Shown piece by piece: positions 24,040 through 33,543 of a DNA stretch of 64,000 bases. The stretch lies in the NCBI GenBank assembly GCA_038252255.1, contig JBBSAM010000005.1, positions 62,001-126,000 on the forward strand, in the 5' to 3' direction. Both the position numbers and the translations under genes were made by a program. A model generated the notes under the pieces. It was not told where the DNA came from, searched no databases, and worked only from the letters and a program-made list of their open reading frames with translations. The DNA is from Chersky-806 sp038252255. Lineage in GTDB: Bacteria > Actinomycetota > Acidimicrobiia > IMCC26256 > JAENVU01. How positions within the stretch are numbered: the first letter of the stretch is position 1; each line of letters starts with the position of its first letter.

Positions 24040-25958
24040 TCGAAAACCGCGTCCGCATGAGCATCGTCGGTGTCATCGCGCTGGCGTTGTTCGGCGCGCT
24101 CTTCGCGCGGCTGTGGTACCTGCAGGTCGCGGCAACGAGTGAGTTTGCCGCCGCGGCGCAGAGCAACTCCGTGCGGACGATCAACGAACCGCCGATCCGC
24201 GGCCGGATCCTGGACGCGAAGAACCGCGTGCTCGTCGACAATCGGATCGCGAACGTCATCACGATCGACCGCAAGCTGTCGTCGTCTCGGCGGGCGATGG
24301 TGGTCAGCCGGCTCGCGGAGCTGCTCAAAGAGCCGGCCAGCGCCATTCGCAAGAAGCTGGAAGACCCGCGCGTGTCTCCCTACACCGACGTGCCGGTCGC
24401 GGTCGACGTCTCGTACGAGGACCTGGCGTACGTGAGCGAGCACCGCGAGGACTTCCCGGGAGTGCGAGCGGAGCCGCTCGCGATCCGGCGCTACCGCAAC
24501 GGCCAGGTCGGCGCGCATGTTCTCGGCTACGTCGGCGAGATCAACCAGGCTGAGCTCACCGCGCAGCCGCCGTCCGGTCACTACGAGCTCGGGGACACGA
24601 TCGGCAAGGCCGGGGTGGAGCTCACCTACGAATCGGACCTGCGAGGCAAGCCCGGCACCGAACGCGTCGAGGTCGACGCGGCCGGGAAGGTCTTGCGCAC
24701 GCTGTCCACCAAGCGGCCGCAACCGGGGCACGATGTCAAGCTCACGATCGACTACGACGTGCAGAAGCTGGCCGAGGACTCGCTCGAGCAGGGGATCGTG
24801 TCGGCCCAGAACACTCAGGACAAGGGCTACAAGAAGGGGTTCAAGAAGCTGGCGGCACCAGCCGGTTCCGTGGTGGTGCTGGATGCCACCGACGGATCCG
24901 TGGTCGCGATGGCGTCCAACCCCACCTTCGACCCGAATACGTTCTCGAACGGCATCCCGACCCCGACGTGGCAGTGGCTCAACGACCCGGCGCACCACTA
25001 TCCCCTGGTCGATCGCGCCGTCGCCGGTCAGTACGCGCCGGGATCGACGTTCAAGCTCGTCACCGCCATCGCCGGCCTCAACAGCGGGGTGATCACCGCG
25101 AGCAAGACGGTCGACGACAAGGGGCGGTACTCGTACCCCACCGATCCCAAGCGCTTCTTCAACAACGACAACGGCGCGCAGTACGGGCGGGTGAGCCTGG
25201 CCCGCGCGCTCACGGTGTCGAGCGACGTGTACTTCTACACGATCGGTGGTGACCTCTACTACCGGCAGAAGCACGCGCTCCCGAATGCGAACGCGCTGCA
25301 GGACACCGCGCACGAGTACGGCTTCGGCAAGGTCACTGGCATCGGGCTGCCCAACGAAGCGACGGGCCGCGTGCCCGACGCGATCTGGAAGGCGAAGATC
25401 CACGACGAGAACCCGGCTGCGTTCCCGTATCCGGACTGGCTGCCGGGCGACAGCATCCTTTCGGCCGTCGGCCAGGGCGACATGCTCGTGACGCCGCTGC
25501 AGCTGGCGAACGCCTACGCCACGTTCGCGAACGGTGGAATGCTCCACGAGCCCCGGCTCGCGTCGGAGATCCTCAACGCGAACCGCACCAAGGTTCGGGA
25601 CCTGGCGCCGATCACCACCGCACAGCTTCCGCCGCTCCCGGACCGGGGAACGATGCTCGCAGGGTTCAGCGGCGTCGCCTCCGACCCGAAGGGCACCGCG
25701 GCGAAGGTCTTCACCGGCTTCCCAACGGGAATGGTCGGCGGCAAGACGGGGACCGCGCAGGTCGAAGGCAAGCAGCCCACCTCGCTCTTCGTGGGAATGA
25801 CGCCGGCCGCGAACCCGAGGTACATCGTGCTCGCGGTGGTGGAAGAAGGTGGCTACGGCTCGGAGACCGCGGCGCCGGTCGTGCGCCGCATCATGCAGGG
25901 CCTGAACAACCTGCCGTTGACCGACGTCGTCACGCTCCCGCCGGCGGACGGCAACTAG
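24036..25958 (+). CDS. mrdA: Peptidoglycan transpeptidase, penicillin-binding protein 2
   Basis: The product is 640 aa. It has one N-terminal membrane anchor (about 8-28), a pedestal domain (INEPPIRGRILDAKNR), and a transpeptidase domain with Ser337 in STFK, SSD as the second motif and KTGTAQ at 570-575. This class B PBP crosslinks side-wall peptidoglycan with RodA. The GTG overlaps the stop of a 24-codon ORF, and no other ribosome binding site is evident, so coupled translation is likely. rodA follows after 13 bp. Confidence 0.94.
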   Translation: MIENRVRMSIVGVIALALFGALFARLWYLQVAATSEFAAAAQSNSVRTINEPPIRGRILDAKNRVLVDNRIANVITIDRKLSSSRRAMVVSRLAELLKEPASAIRKKLEDPRVSPYTDVPVAVDVSYEDLAYVSEHREDFPGVRAEPLAIRRYRNGQVGAHVLGYVGEINQAELTAQPPSGHYELGDTIGKAGVELTYESDLRGKPGTERVEVDAAGKVLRTLSTKRPQPGHDVKLTIDYDVQKLAEDSLEQGIVSAQNTQDKGYKKGFKKLAAPAGSVVVLDATDGSVVAMASNPTFDPNTFSNGIPTPTWQWLNDPAHHYPLVDRAVAGQYAPGSTFKLVTAIAGLNSGVITASKTVDDKGRYSYPTDPKRFFNNDNGAQYGRVSLARALTVSSDVYFYTIGGDLYYRQKHALPNANALQDTAHEYGFGKVTGIGLPNEATGRVPDAIWKAKIHDENPAAFPYPDWLPGDSILSAVGQGDMLVTPLQLANAYATFANGGMLHEPRLASEILNANRTKVRDLAPITTAQLPPLPDRGTMLAGFSGVASDPKGTAAKVFTGFPTGMVGGKTGTAQVEGKQPTSLFVGMTPAANPRYIVLAVVEEGGYGSETAAPVVRRIMQGLNNLPLTDVVTLPPADGN

Positions 25959-25971
25959 TGGAGACGGACTG

Positions 25972-27108
25972 ATGGCTGCGGTCCTCACCGATCGCCGGGC
26001 GCGGCTGCAGACGTCGCCGTTGCGCCACCTGGACGTCGCGCTCGTCCTCGCGCCCGTGCTCATCTCCGGTCTCGGGCTGCTGATGATCTACTCGGCGACG
26101 CACACGAGGCTGAAGGACGCGGGCGCGGACCCGCTCACCTTCGTGAAGCGCCAGGCGGTCGCGATCGTCCTCGGGATCATCGCCATGGTGATCATGACCG
26201 TCATCGACTACCGGCGTCTGCGGGAGCTCGCACTCTTCGGCTACGCGATCACCGTGCTCATGCTCGTCGCGGTGCTCGGGATCGGCGTGCAGGTCAAGGG
26301 CGCACAAGCCCGGTTCGACATCGGTCCACTGCAGCTCCAGCCGGGTGAGCTGGCCAAGCTCTTCGTGATCCTCGTGCTCGCCGGGTACTGCGCGTTGCAC
26401 CGCGGCGACCTGGACGGCCGCCGACTGCTCGTCGCGCTCTGCATCGCGGGCGTCCCGATCGGCCTGATCCTGATCCAGCCGGACCTCGGTACCGACCTGG
26501 TGCTGATGTTCATCACGTTCGTGATGCTCGCGGTGGCCGGTGCCCGCGGCCGGCACCTCGTGATCCTCGGGTTGCTCGGGATCACGGTCGCCATTGGCGC
26601 GGTGAACCTCGGGGTGCTGGAGCAGTACCAGATCGACCGGCTCACCAACTTCGCCGACCCGGGGAAGGACGCCGAGCGTTCGGGCTACAACCAGGACCAG
26701 TCCAAGATCGCGATCGGCACCGGCGGGCTCACCGGCCAGGGGCTCTTCGGGGGGACGCAGACGACCGGCGCATACGTCCCCGAGCAGCACACCGACTTCA
26801 TCTTCACGGTCGTGGGGGAGGAGCTCGGGTTCGTCGGCGGATCCGTGCTGCTCGCGCTGTTCGCGCTGATCGTGTGGCGCACCTGGCGAACCGCCCGGCT
26901 CGCCAACGACCTGTTCGGCACCCTGTGCAGCGTCGGGGTGCTCGCGATGCTCGTGTTCCAGGTCTTCGAGAACGTCGGGATGACGATGGGCATCATGCCG
27001 ATCACCGGGATCCCACTTCCCTGGATGAGCTACGGCGGCTCCTCCGTCATCGTCTCGTTCGCGTGCATCGGCCTCGTCGCCAACATCCACATGCGGCGGT
27101 TCAGCTGA
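25972..27108 (+). CDS. rodA: Peptidoglycan glycosyltransferase RodA (SEDS family)
   Basis: The product is 378 aa with about ten membrane helices. SEDS signatures are present: the extracellular LQPGELAKL, QPDLGT, the EEHTDFIF-like EQHTDFIFTVVGEELGF loop and the terminal PLPWMSYGGSS. It polymerises lipid II into glycan strands with PBP2. The start is an ATG with GGAG some 9 nt upstream. The stop overlaps the ATG of the L,D-transpeptidase gene (TGATG), so the latter belongs to the operon. Confidence 0.95.
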   Translation: MAAVLTDRRARLQTSPLRHLDVALVLAPVLISGLGLLMIYSATHTRLKDAGADPLTFVKRQAVAIVLGIIAMVIMTVIDYRRLRELALFGYAITVLMLVAVLGIGVQVKGAQARFDIGPLQLQPGELAKLFVILVLAGYCALHRGDLDGRRLLVALCIAGVPIGLILIQPDLGTDLVLMFITFVMLAVAGARGRHLVILGLLGITVAIGAVNLGVLEQYQIDRLTNFADPGKDAERSGYNQDQSKIAIGTGGLTGQGLFGGTQTTGAYVPEQHTDFIFTVVGEELGFVGGSVLLALFALIVWRTWRTARLANDLFGTLCSVGVLAMLVFQVFENVGMTMGIMPITGIPLPWMSYGGSSVIVSFACIGLVANIHMRRFS

Positions 27109-28073
27109 TGGGCGCGCGCCGGTTGGTCCCGCTCGTCGCCCTGCTCTCCTGCGTCGCGCTCTCGTGTGGCGGGACGTCCGCCGGCCAGGCCAAGGCGAAG
27201 GCGAAGCCGCACCGGTCCACCACCACCAGCTCGACGAGCACGAGCACCACGACCACCACGGCAACGGCGCCCGCCCCCATCGGCCTGCGCGTGGGGGCGT
27301 CAGGGCCTGAGGTCACGGCGCTGCAGCAACGCCTCGCGGCGCTGAAGTACGACGTCCCGTCGGCGGACGGGCACTTCGGGCCCGCGACGCAGCAGGCAGT
27401 GTTGGCCTTCCAGAAGGTCGAAGGCCTCGGGCGCGACGGCGTGGCCGGACCGCAGACGCTCGTGCGCTTGCAGACCGCGAGCGTTCCGGCGCCGATGGTC
27501 CCGAACGGCGGCGCCACGCGCGTCGAGGTCGACGTCGCGCGCCAGGTGCTCTTCTTCTACCAAGGCGGCTCGCTGTTCAAGACCGTCGCGGTCTCGACCG
27601 GATCCGGTGAGCGGTTCTGCGTCGACGGCCGCTGCGCGACTGCAGTGACACCGAGCGGCTCGTACCGCGTCGGCACCAAGATCCCTGGGTGGCAGACCGG
27701 AAAGCTCGGCCGCCTCTACAAGCCGTCGTACTTCAACGGCAACATCGCGATCCACGGTGCGTTGTCCGTGCCTTCCGGTCCCGCGTCGCACGGCTGTGTG
27801 CGCGTCCCGATGTCGTCGGCCGACTGGATCTACGCCGCGCTCGGCCGCGGGACGGCGGTCTACGTCCTGAACGGTCCGAAGGCGCCCGCGCCGTTCAACG
27901 ACTCGGCCCCGCCGACGAAGCCGGATGCGAACCAGGCCCCGGGCGACGTGGCGCCGATTCCCACCACGCTCCCGCCCGTCACGAGCCCGCCGCCGAGCTC
28001 GACGTCGAGCAGCACCACCACGAGCTCCACCACGACGACGAGCAGCACGCCGCCGACGTCCACCAGCACCTAG
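27108..28073 (+). CDS. L,D-transpeptidase lipoprotein with peptidoglycan-binding domain
   Basis: The product is 321 aa. A lipobox (VALSC) ends the signal peptide, and Thr/Ser-rich linkers flank the folded part. A PG_binding_1 domain occupies about 60-125 (LQQRLAALKYD, GHFGPATQQAVLAFQ). A YkuD domain follows with IHGALS and SHGCVRVP, the catalytic Cys being 230. It makes 3-3 crosslinks or attaches proteins to peptidoglycan. The Ser/Thr tail probably spans the wall. Coupling to rodA by a one-base stop/start overlap places it in the elongation operon, which is not the usual site for an L,D-transpeptidase gene. Confidence 0.9.
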   Translation: MGARRLVPLVALLSCVALSCGGTSAGQAKAKAKPHRSTTTSSTSTSTTTTTATAPAPIGLRVGASGPEVTALQQRLAALKYDVPSADGHFGPATQQAVLAFQKVEGLGRDGVAGPQTLVRLQTASVPAPMVPNGGATRVEVDVARQVLFFYQGGSLFKTVAVSTGSGERFCVDGRCATAVTPSGSYRVGTKIPGWQTGKLGRLYKPSYFNGNIAIHGALSVPSGPASHGCVRVPMSSADWIYAALGRGTAVYVLNGPKAPAPFNDSAPPTKPDANQAPGDVAPIPTTLPPVTSPPPSSTSSSTTTSSTTTTSSTPPTSTST

Positions 28074-28108
28074 ACCGCCCGTAGCGACCGGTCGCCCACC
28101 CGGGCAGG

Positions 28109-28114
28109 TAGGCT
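28109..28114 (+). promoter_or_regulatory. -10 element (TAGGCT) of the TIGR03960 gene
   Basis: TAGGCT ends 8 nt before the ATG at 28123, the leaderless spacing seen elsewhere in the window. Confidence 0.45.
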
Positions 28115-28122
28115 CCACCGAG

Positions 28123-30093
28123 ATGTCAAGCCTCTGGCCGCGGATTGAACCGCTCCTGGCCAGGGTCGAGAAGCCCGCTCGCTACATCGGGATGGAGCGG
28201 GGAAGCCGGCAACCGGTGCACCGGCCCGATGCGGTCGCCTGGTTGCTCGTCTACCCCGACACCTACGAGATCGGGCTGCCCAACCAGGGGCTCCAGATCC
28301 TCTACGAGATCCTCAACGAACGCCGCGATGCCGTGGCCGAGCGTTCCTACGCGCCCTGGCTCGACCTCGAGGGCGAGATGCGCGAGGCAAGCGTCCCGTT
28401 CTTCTCGGTCGACACGCACCGGCCCGCCGCGGACTTCGACATCGTGGCCTTCAACCTCTCCGCCGAGCTCGTCTACACGAACCTCCTGAACTGCCTGGAT
28501 CTGGCCGGGATCCCGGTGCGCGCCGAAGCACGCGACGACGAGTCACCGATCGTCCTCGCCGGAGGGCACTGCGCATTCAACCCCGAGCCGCTCGCGGACT
28601 TCGTCGACGCCTTCGTCATCGGTGACGGCGAGGAGCCCGTCGGCGAGATCACCGAGGTCGTCAACGCGTGGAAGCGCGGTGGTCGGGTCGGTGGACGCGA
28701 AGCCGTGCTCCACGACCTCGCGACGATTCCGGGTGTCTACGTCCCGTCCATGTACGAGGTCGAGTACGACGGTGCGTTCATCCGCGCTGTCACACCGCGG
28801 TACGCGGATGTTCCCGCGATCGTCGACAAGCGCACGGTCGCGGACCTGGCTGACTGGCCGTATCCCAAGCAGCAGCTCGTACCGCTCATCGAGGTGGTGC
28901 ACGACCGGCTCAACGTCGAGATCTTCCGGGGCTGCACGCGCGGATGCCGGTTCTGCCAGGCGGGGATGATCACCCGGCCGGTGCGCGAGCGCCCGGCGGG
29001 CCAGGTGCGGAGCATGGTCGAGAGCGGCCTGCAACGCACGGGCTACGACGAGGTTGCCCTCACCTCGCTGTCGAGCGCGGACTACTCCGGCATCGACACG
29101 CTCGTCGGCGATCTCATCAACGAGCAGAGCGGTTGCGGCAACGTCGGGCTCTCCCTGCCCTCGCTGCGGGTCGACGCATTCACCGTGGGCGTCGCCAGCC
29201 AGATCCAGAAGGTCCGCCGCACCGGGCTCACGTTCGCGCCCGAAGGTGGTTCGTGGCGGATCCGCCAGGTGATCAACAAGCTGATCACCGAAGAGGACCT
29301 CTACACCGCGGTCGACGCCGCATTCTCGCAGGGCTGGCGGCGGGTGAAGCTCTACTTCCTCGTCGGCCTGCCCACCGAGATGGACGAGGACACGCTCGGG
29401 ATCGCAGAGCTGGCCCGCCAGGTCGTGAAGGTGGGCCGCAAGCACACGAAGCAGGCGAGCTGCACGGTCTCGGTCGGTGGTTTCGTACCGAAGCCCCACA
29501 CGCCGTTCCAGTGGTTCGGCCAGAACGGCTCCCAGGAGCTGCAGCGCAAGATCTGGCTGCTGCGCGACGACCTCAAGCGCACCCAGGCGAAGGTGAAGTG
29601 GCACGACCCGGAAGCCACGTTCGTCGAGGGACTCGCGTCGCGTGGCGACCGGCGGATCGGTCGCGTCATCGAGCGCGTGTGGCGCGCCGGCGGCACGTTC
29701 CAGGAGTGGAGTGAGCACTTCCGGCTCGACCGCTGGTCCGAGGCCATGGCGGCCGAGGGGCTCGATCCCGACTGGTACGTCACCCGCCACCGGACGCAGG
29801 ACGAGATCCTGCCGTGGGATCACATCGCGGCGGGGCTGCACAAGGACTTCCTCTGGCAGGACTGGCAGGCCGCGCTGGCCGAGCACGGGCTCCCCGATTG
29901 CCGCTGGACCCCGTGCTACGACTGCGGGGTATGCACCGACTACGCGCTCGAGCACATCGTCGCGTCGCCGGTGCCGCCCGCCGGAGGCAGCCAGGGCACC
30001 GGTCAGGACCTCAGCCATGGCCACACGGTTCCGGTCGAGCTGGTCGAGCGCAGGCCGAGTGCCGTCACCGAGGAAGCGACGGTTCCGTCATGA
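28123..30093 (+). CDS. B12-binding-domain radical SAM protein, TIGR03960 family
   Basis: The product is 656 aa. A Rossmann, B12-binding-like N-terminal part precedes a radical SAM barrel whose [4Fe-4S] cysteines are 271, 275 and 278 (CTRGCRFC). A conserved Cys-rich tail follows (CYDCGVC). TIGR03960 proteins nearly always sit with a TIGR03936 (DUF2344) partner and RNase E/G, as here. The reaction is not established; an RNA- or ribosome-linked modification is often suspected from context. The start is an ATG with a leaderless -10. The next gene overlaps by ATGA. Confidence 0.9.
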   Translation: MSSLWPRIEPLLARVEKPARYIGMERGSRQPVHRPDAVAWLLVYPDTYEIGLPNQGLQILYEILNERRDAVAERSYAPWLDLEGEMREASVPFFSVDTHRPAADFDIVAFNLSAELVYTNLLNCLDLAGIPVRAEARDDESPIVLAGGHCAFNPEPLADFVDAFVIGDGEEPVGEITEVVNAWKRGGRVGGREAVLHDLATIPGVYVPSMYEVEYDGAFIRAVTPRYADVPAIVDKRTVADLADWPYPKQQLVPLIEVVHDRLNVEIFRGCTRGCRFCQAGMITRPVRERPAGQVRSMVESGLQRTGYDEVALTSLSSADYSGIDTLVGDLINEQSGCGNVGLSLPSLRVDAFTVGVASQIQKVRRTGLTFAPEGGSWRIRQVINKLITEEDLYTAVDAAFSQGWRRVKLYFLVGLPTEMDEDTLGIAELARQVVKVGRKHTKQASCTVSVGGFVPKPHTPFQWFGQNGSQELQRKIWLLRDDLKRTQAKVKWHDPEATFVEGLASRGDRRIGRVIERVWRAGGTFQEWSEHFRLDRWSEAMAAEGLDPDWYVTRHRTQDEILPWDHIAAGLHKDFLWQDWQAALAEHGLPDCRWTPCYDCGVCTDYALEHIVASPVPPAGGSQGTGQDLSHGHTVPVELVERRPSAVTEEATVPS

Positions 30094-30818
30094 GGGGCGA
30101 GCGCGGGTTCCCGCTGCGGGTGAAGTTCTCGAAGCACGGCAAGGTGCGCTTCGTAGGCCATCGGGACGTGGCACGGGCGTTCGAACGGGCGTTCCGCATC
30201 GTGAGCCTCCCGATCGGGTTCACGCAGGGCTTCTCGCCCCGGCCGCGGGTGAGCTTCGGGCTCGCGCTGTCGGTGGGTCACGAGTCCGATGCCGAGTACC
30301 TCGACGTCGAGCTGGCCGAGCCGATCGACGCCGACGTGTCACAGCTGCTCACCGACGCGTTGCCGGAGGGGATCGCGGTCGTCGGCACCGCGGCACTGGC
30401 GGACCGGGCACCCGCACTGCAAGAGGCCGTGACCGCGGTCGAATGGGAGATCGAGGTGACGGGGGCGGACGGCTCGGCTCCCGCATCGCTCGCAGTGGCG
30501 CGCCTCGTCGCCACCGCGATGGCAGAACCGTCCTTGCGGATCACTCGGACACGCAAGGGCCGCGAGGCAGTCGAGGACATCCGGCCGGCCGTACGCCGGC
30601 TCGAGGTGCTCGGTGCGACCGAGCACGGGGTGCGCCTCGGGGTCGAGGTCTCGACCCATCCGGTGAGCGTCCGGCCCGGCGAGCTCCTCGCCGCGCTCGG
30701 TGGCGATCTCACGGGGTGGCGAGTCCTGCGGACCGGGCAATGGATTGAGCGCGGTGGTGCGCGGCTGGAGCCGCTCGCCGCCGACCCGCGAAGCGCCGTC
30801 GAGGCGCGCGCGTCATGA
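30090..30818 (+). CDS. TIGR03936 / DUF2344 family protein
   Basis: The product is 242 aa. It opens with the family pattern LRVKFSKHGKVRFVGHRDVARAFERA, followed by IGFTQGFSPRPRVSFG. In many bacteria this domain is fused to, or next to, the TIGR03960 radical SAM protein, so the two probably act together. Its biochemical role is unknown. The ATG overlaps the upstream stop, and rne begins 12 bp after its end. Confidence 0.88.
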   Translation: MRGERGFPLRVKFSKHGKVRFVGHRDVARAFERAFRIVSLPIGFTQGFSPRPRVSFGLALSVGHESDAEYLDVELAEPIDADVSQLLTDALPEGIAVVGTAALADRAPALQEAVTAVEWEIEVTGADGSAPASLAVARLVATAMAEPSLRITRTRKGREAVEDIRPAVRRLEVLGATEHGVRLGVEVSTHPVSVRPGELLAALGGDLTGWRVLRTGQWIERGGARLEPLAADPRSAVEARAS

Positions 30819-30830
30819 GAAGAGGAACTG

Positions 30831-32879
30831 ATGTCCGACGAGACGATGGCGGGGGCCTCAGCGGCCTCCGAGTCCCACGAGATCACGCCGACCGGAGATG
30901 CCGAGCGGGTTGACGCTCCGGTAGCCGGCTCGACCGGCGAAACCGATCCCGGGGGGAACGACACTGGCCCCGACGCGGCCGGGAGCGCTCCCGGCGGTCC
31001 GGCCGGCGCGCCCCGTAAGCGCCGGCGTCGCGGCTCGCGCGGCGGTCGGAACCGGCGCAAGCCCTCGACCGCGGGGGGTCCGGTCGACGCGGACGACCTC
31101 GATGGTGACGAGGAAGACGACGGGGCAGACGACCTGGAGTCGGCGGAGGTCGATGGTGGCCCGGCCGCGTCCGATCAGCGCGGGCATGACGAGCGCGCCC
31201 GTTCCGATCGTGGCTTGACGACCGACGACCTGGCCGAGACGGCCATGGAGGACGCGGGGCTGCGGGCTCCGCGCGTGGGCGACACCCGTCCCGCGCCGCC
31301 AGGGCCGGCCGGCCGGCCGAAGATCGGTGACAGCCGCCCGGCGCCGACGGGAGAGCAGCAGCCCGAGCCGCAAGGCAACGGCGCGGCCGGCCCGGGCGCC
31401 GGGACCGGCGCGCCGCGCAAGCGCCGGCGGCGGGGTGGCCGGGGTCGCAGCCGCAGCGGTGGTGGGGGCGCCGGAACGGGGAGCGGGTCGCGCCCGTCGT
31501 CGACGACCGCCAGCGAGGTCGTGCACTCCTCGGTCTCGGCCGAGGACTTCGGCGTCGTCGAGGAGCTTGATGACGAGACGCTGCAGCGCCGCCGGGGCCG
31601 GACCAGGAAGGGCCGTCCCACGGGGCGGTACCAGATGGTCGTGCACGTGGACGCGCAGGGCGTGATCCAGATGGCCGTGCTCGAAGGACGTGTGCTCGTC
31701 GAGCACTACGTGAGCCGGTCGCAGGACGACGCGACCTCCATCGACGGCAACATCTACCTCGGCAAGGTGCAGAACGTGCTGCCCGGCATGGAGGCGGCGT
31801 TCATCGACATCGGCACTCCGAAGAACGGCGTCCTGTACCGGGGTGACGTGACGTTCGACGAGTCCGAGATCGAAGAGGCCCAGCCCAAGATCGAGCGCCT
31901 GCTCAAGAACGGCCAGGCCGTGCTCGTCCAGGTGACCAAGAACCCGATCGGCGCCAAGGGAGCACGCCTGACGCAGGAGGTCAGCCTCGCGGGCCGGTTC
32001 GTGGTCATGGTGCCGGGCCAGCCGGCGACCTACGGCATCTCGAAGCGGTTGCCCGACGACGAGCGGCGCCGGCTGCGCAAGGTGCTCGAGGGCATCCGGC
32101 CCGCGGACGCCGGCCTGATCGTGCGTACCGCGGCGGAAGGCGCCACACCCGACGAGCTCGCCCGTGACCTGGCGCGGCTCCAGGACCAGTGGAAGCAGAT
32201 CTCCGCACTCGCCGAGCGGGGCAAGCCGGCGAAGCTGCTGTACCAGGAGCCCGCGCTCGTCGTCCGGGTCATCCGCGAGGAGTTCACCAAGGAGTACCGC
32301 TCGATCGTCATCGACGATCCCGCGCTCTACGAAGACGTGAAGGGCTACGTGGAGGCGATCGCACCGGAGCTGGCGGAACGCGTCGAGCTGTACGACGACC
32401 CCGACCTTCCGGTGTTCGAGCGCTTCCACGTGCACGAGCAGCTCCACAAGGCGCTCGATCGCAAGGTCTGGCTGCATTCGGGTGGTTCGCTCATCATCGA
32501 GCGCACCGAGGCCCTGACCGTGATCGACGTCAACACCGGCAAGAACGTCGGCAAGTCGAACCTGGAGGAGACCGTCTTCGTCAACAACCTCGAGGCGGCC
32601 GACGAGGTGGCCCGCCAGCTCCGGCTGCGGGACATCGGGGGCATCATCGTCATCGACTTCATCGACATGGAGATCCGCAAGAACCGCGACGAGGTGATCA
32701 AGGCCTTCCGGGAGGCGCTCGCGCGGGACAAGACCCGTACCCAGGTCTTCGACATCTCGGAGCTCGGTCTGGTCGAGATGACCCGGAAGCGGATCTCCGA
32801 GGGGCTGGTCGAGGCATTCTCCGAGACCTGCCCCAGCTGCGCCGGGCGTGGTTTCCTGGTTGACGAGTCGATGCTGTAA
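30831..32879 (+). CDS. rne: Ribonuclease E/G family endoribonuclease
   Basis: The product is 682 aa. The first ~250 residues are a disordered, acidic, Pro/Gly/Arg-rich region with two KRRRRG-type basic patches. An S1 RNA-binding domain follows (YLGKVQNVLPGMEAAFIDIG), then the RNase E/G catalytic domain with metal-binding Asp in IDVNTGKN and DFIDM, and the Zn-link CPSC at 667-670. It initiates mRNA decay and processes rRNA and tRNA. The long arm lies before the catalytic core, as in actinobacteria, rather than after it as in E. coli. AGAGGA precedes the ATG. Confidence 0.94.
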   Translation: MSDETMAGASAASESHEITPTGDAERVDAPVAGSTGETDPGGNDTGPDAAGSAPGGPAGAPRKRRRRGSRGGRNRRKPSTAGGPVDADDLDGDEEDDGADDLESAEVDGGPAASDQRGHDERARSDRGLTTDDLAETAMEDAGLRAPRVGDTRPAPPGPAGRPKIGDSRPAPTGEQQPEPQGNGAAGPGAGTGAPRKRRRRGGRGRSRSGGGGAGTGSGSRPSSTTASEVVHSSVSAEDFGVVEELDDETLQRRRGRTRKGRPTGRYQMVVHVDAQGVIQMAVLEGRVLVEHYVSRSQDDATSIDGNIYLGKVQNVLPGMEAAFIDIGTPKNGVLYRGDVTFDESEIEEAQPKIERLLKNGQAVLVQVTKNPIGAKGARLTQEVSLAGRFVVMVPGQPATYGISKRLPDDERRRLRKVLEGIRPADAGLIVRTAAEGATPDELARDLARLQDQWKQISALAERGKPAKLLYQEPALVVRVIREEFTKEYRSIVIDDPALYEDVKGYVEAIAPELAERVELYDDPDLPVFERFHVHEQLHKALDRKVWLHSGGSLIIERTEALTVIDVNTGKNVGKSNLEETVFVNNLEAADEVARQLRLRDIGGIIVIDFIDMEIRKNRDEVIKAFREALARDKTRTQVFDISELGLVEMTRKRISEGLVEAFSETCPSCAGRGFLVDESML

Positions 32880-32882
32880 AGT
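32877..32882 (+). promoter_or_regulatory. -10 element (TAAAGT) for rplU-rpmA
   Basis: TAAAGT overlaps the rne stop codon and lies about 40 nt before the rplU ATG, giving the ribosomal protein genes their own short leader. Confidence 0.4.
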
Positions 32883-32921
32883 CCCCAGGTTCCCCCGCGA
32901 GTCTCGAGGATCTCACGCGCC

Positions 32922-33230
32922 ATGTACGCAGTGATCGCCACCGGCGGCAAGCAATACAAGGTTGAAGAGGGCCAGCGCCTCGACGTCGAGCGGCTCGGTG
33001 CCGCCGAGGGCGAGGTCGAGCTGCGCCCCGTGCTCCTCGTCGACGGGCCGTCCGTCCTCGCCACGCCGTCCCAGCTCGGCTCGGCGACCGTGACGGCCAT
33101 GGTCGTGGGCGACGCCCGGGGGCCGAAGATCGACGGGTTCACCTACAAGCCGAAGACGAACAACCGGCGCCGGTGGGGCCACCGCCAGAAGTACACGACG
33201 ATCGAGATCACGGCGATCACCAAGGGCTGA
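32922..33230 (+). CDS. rplU: 50S ribosomal protein L21
   Basis: The product is 102 aa, the normal length. It opens MYAVIATGGKQYKVEEGQ and ends with the basic GFTYKPKTNNRRRWGHRQKYT segment that binds 23S rRNA. The rplU-rpmA-obgE order is near universal. Confidence 0.98.
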   Translation: MYAVIATGGKQYKVEEGQRLDVERLGAAEGEVELRPVLLVDGPSVLATPSQLGSATVTAMVVGDARGPKIDGFTYKPKTNNRRRWGHRQKYTTIEITAITKG

Positions 33231-33250
33231 CCGGCCCGGAGGGAAGCACC

Positions 33251-33511
33251 ATGTCGAAGAAGAAGGGCGCCGCCTCCTCCCGGAACGGTCGCGACTCCAA
33301 TGCGCAGCGGCTCGGGGTCAAGGTGTCGAGCGGTACCGTCGTGTCGGCCGGGACGATCATCGTCCGCCAGCGCGGCACGCGGTTTCACCCGGGCGAGAAC
33401 GTCGGCCTGGGCAAGGACGACACGCTGTTCGCTCGCGCCCACGGCATGGTGCAGTTCGGGCACCGCAAGGGTCGCAAGCTCGTCGACGTGTTGCCCGCAA
33501 CTCCTGCCTGA
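33251..33511 (+). CDS. rpmA: 50S ribosomal protein L27
   Basis: The product is 86 aa. It opens MSKKKGAASSRNGRDSNAQR, whose flexible end reaches the peptidyl transferase centre, and continues with RQRGTRFHPGENVG. There is no long N-terminal extension of the Firmicute cleaved type. GGAGG sits just upstream of the ATG at 33251; an earlier frame start at 33173 overlaps rplU and is rejected. Confidence 0.98.
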   Translation: MSKKKGAASSRNGRDSNAQRLGVKVSSGTVVSAGTIIVRQRGTRFHPGENVGLGKDDTLFARAHGMVQFGHRKGRKLVDVLPATPA

Positions 33512-33528
33512 ACGGCTCGGAGGCGCAA

Positions 33529-33534
33529 TAGCCT
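33529..33534 (+). promoter_or_regulatory. -10 element (TAGCCT) of obgE
   Basis: TAGCCT ends 9 nt before the obgE ATG. The GGAGG at 33519-33523 is about 20 nt away, too far to serve as ribosome binding site. Confidence 0.35.
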
Positions 33535-33543
33535 CTCTTCGTC

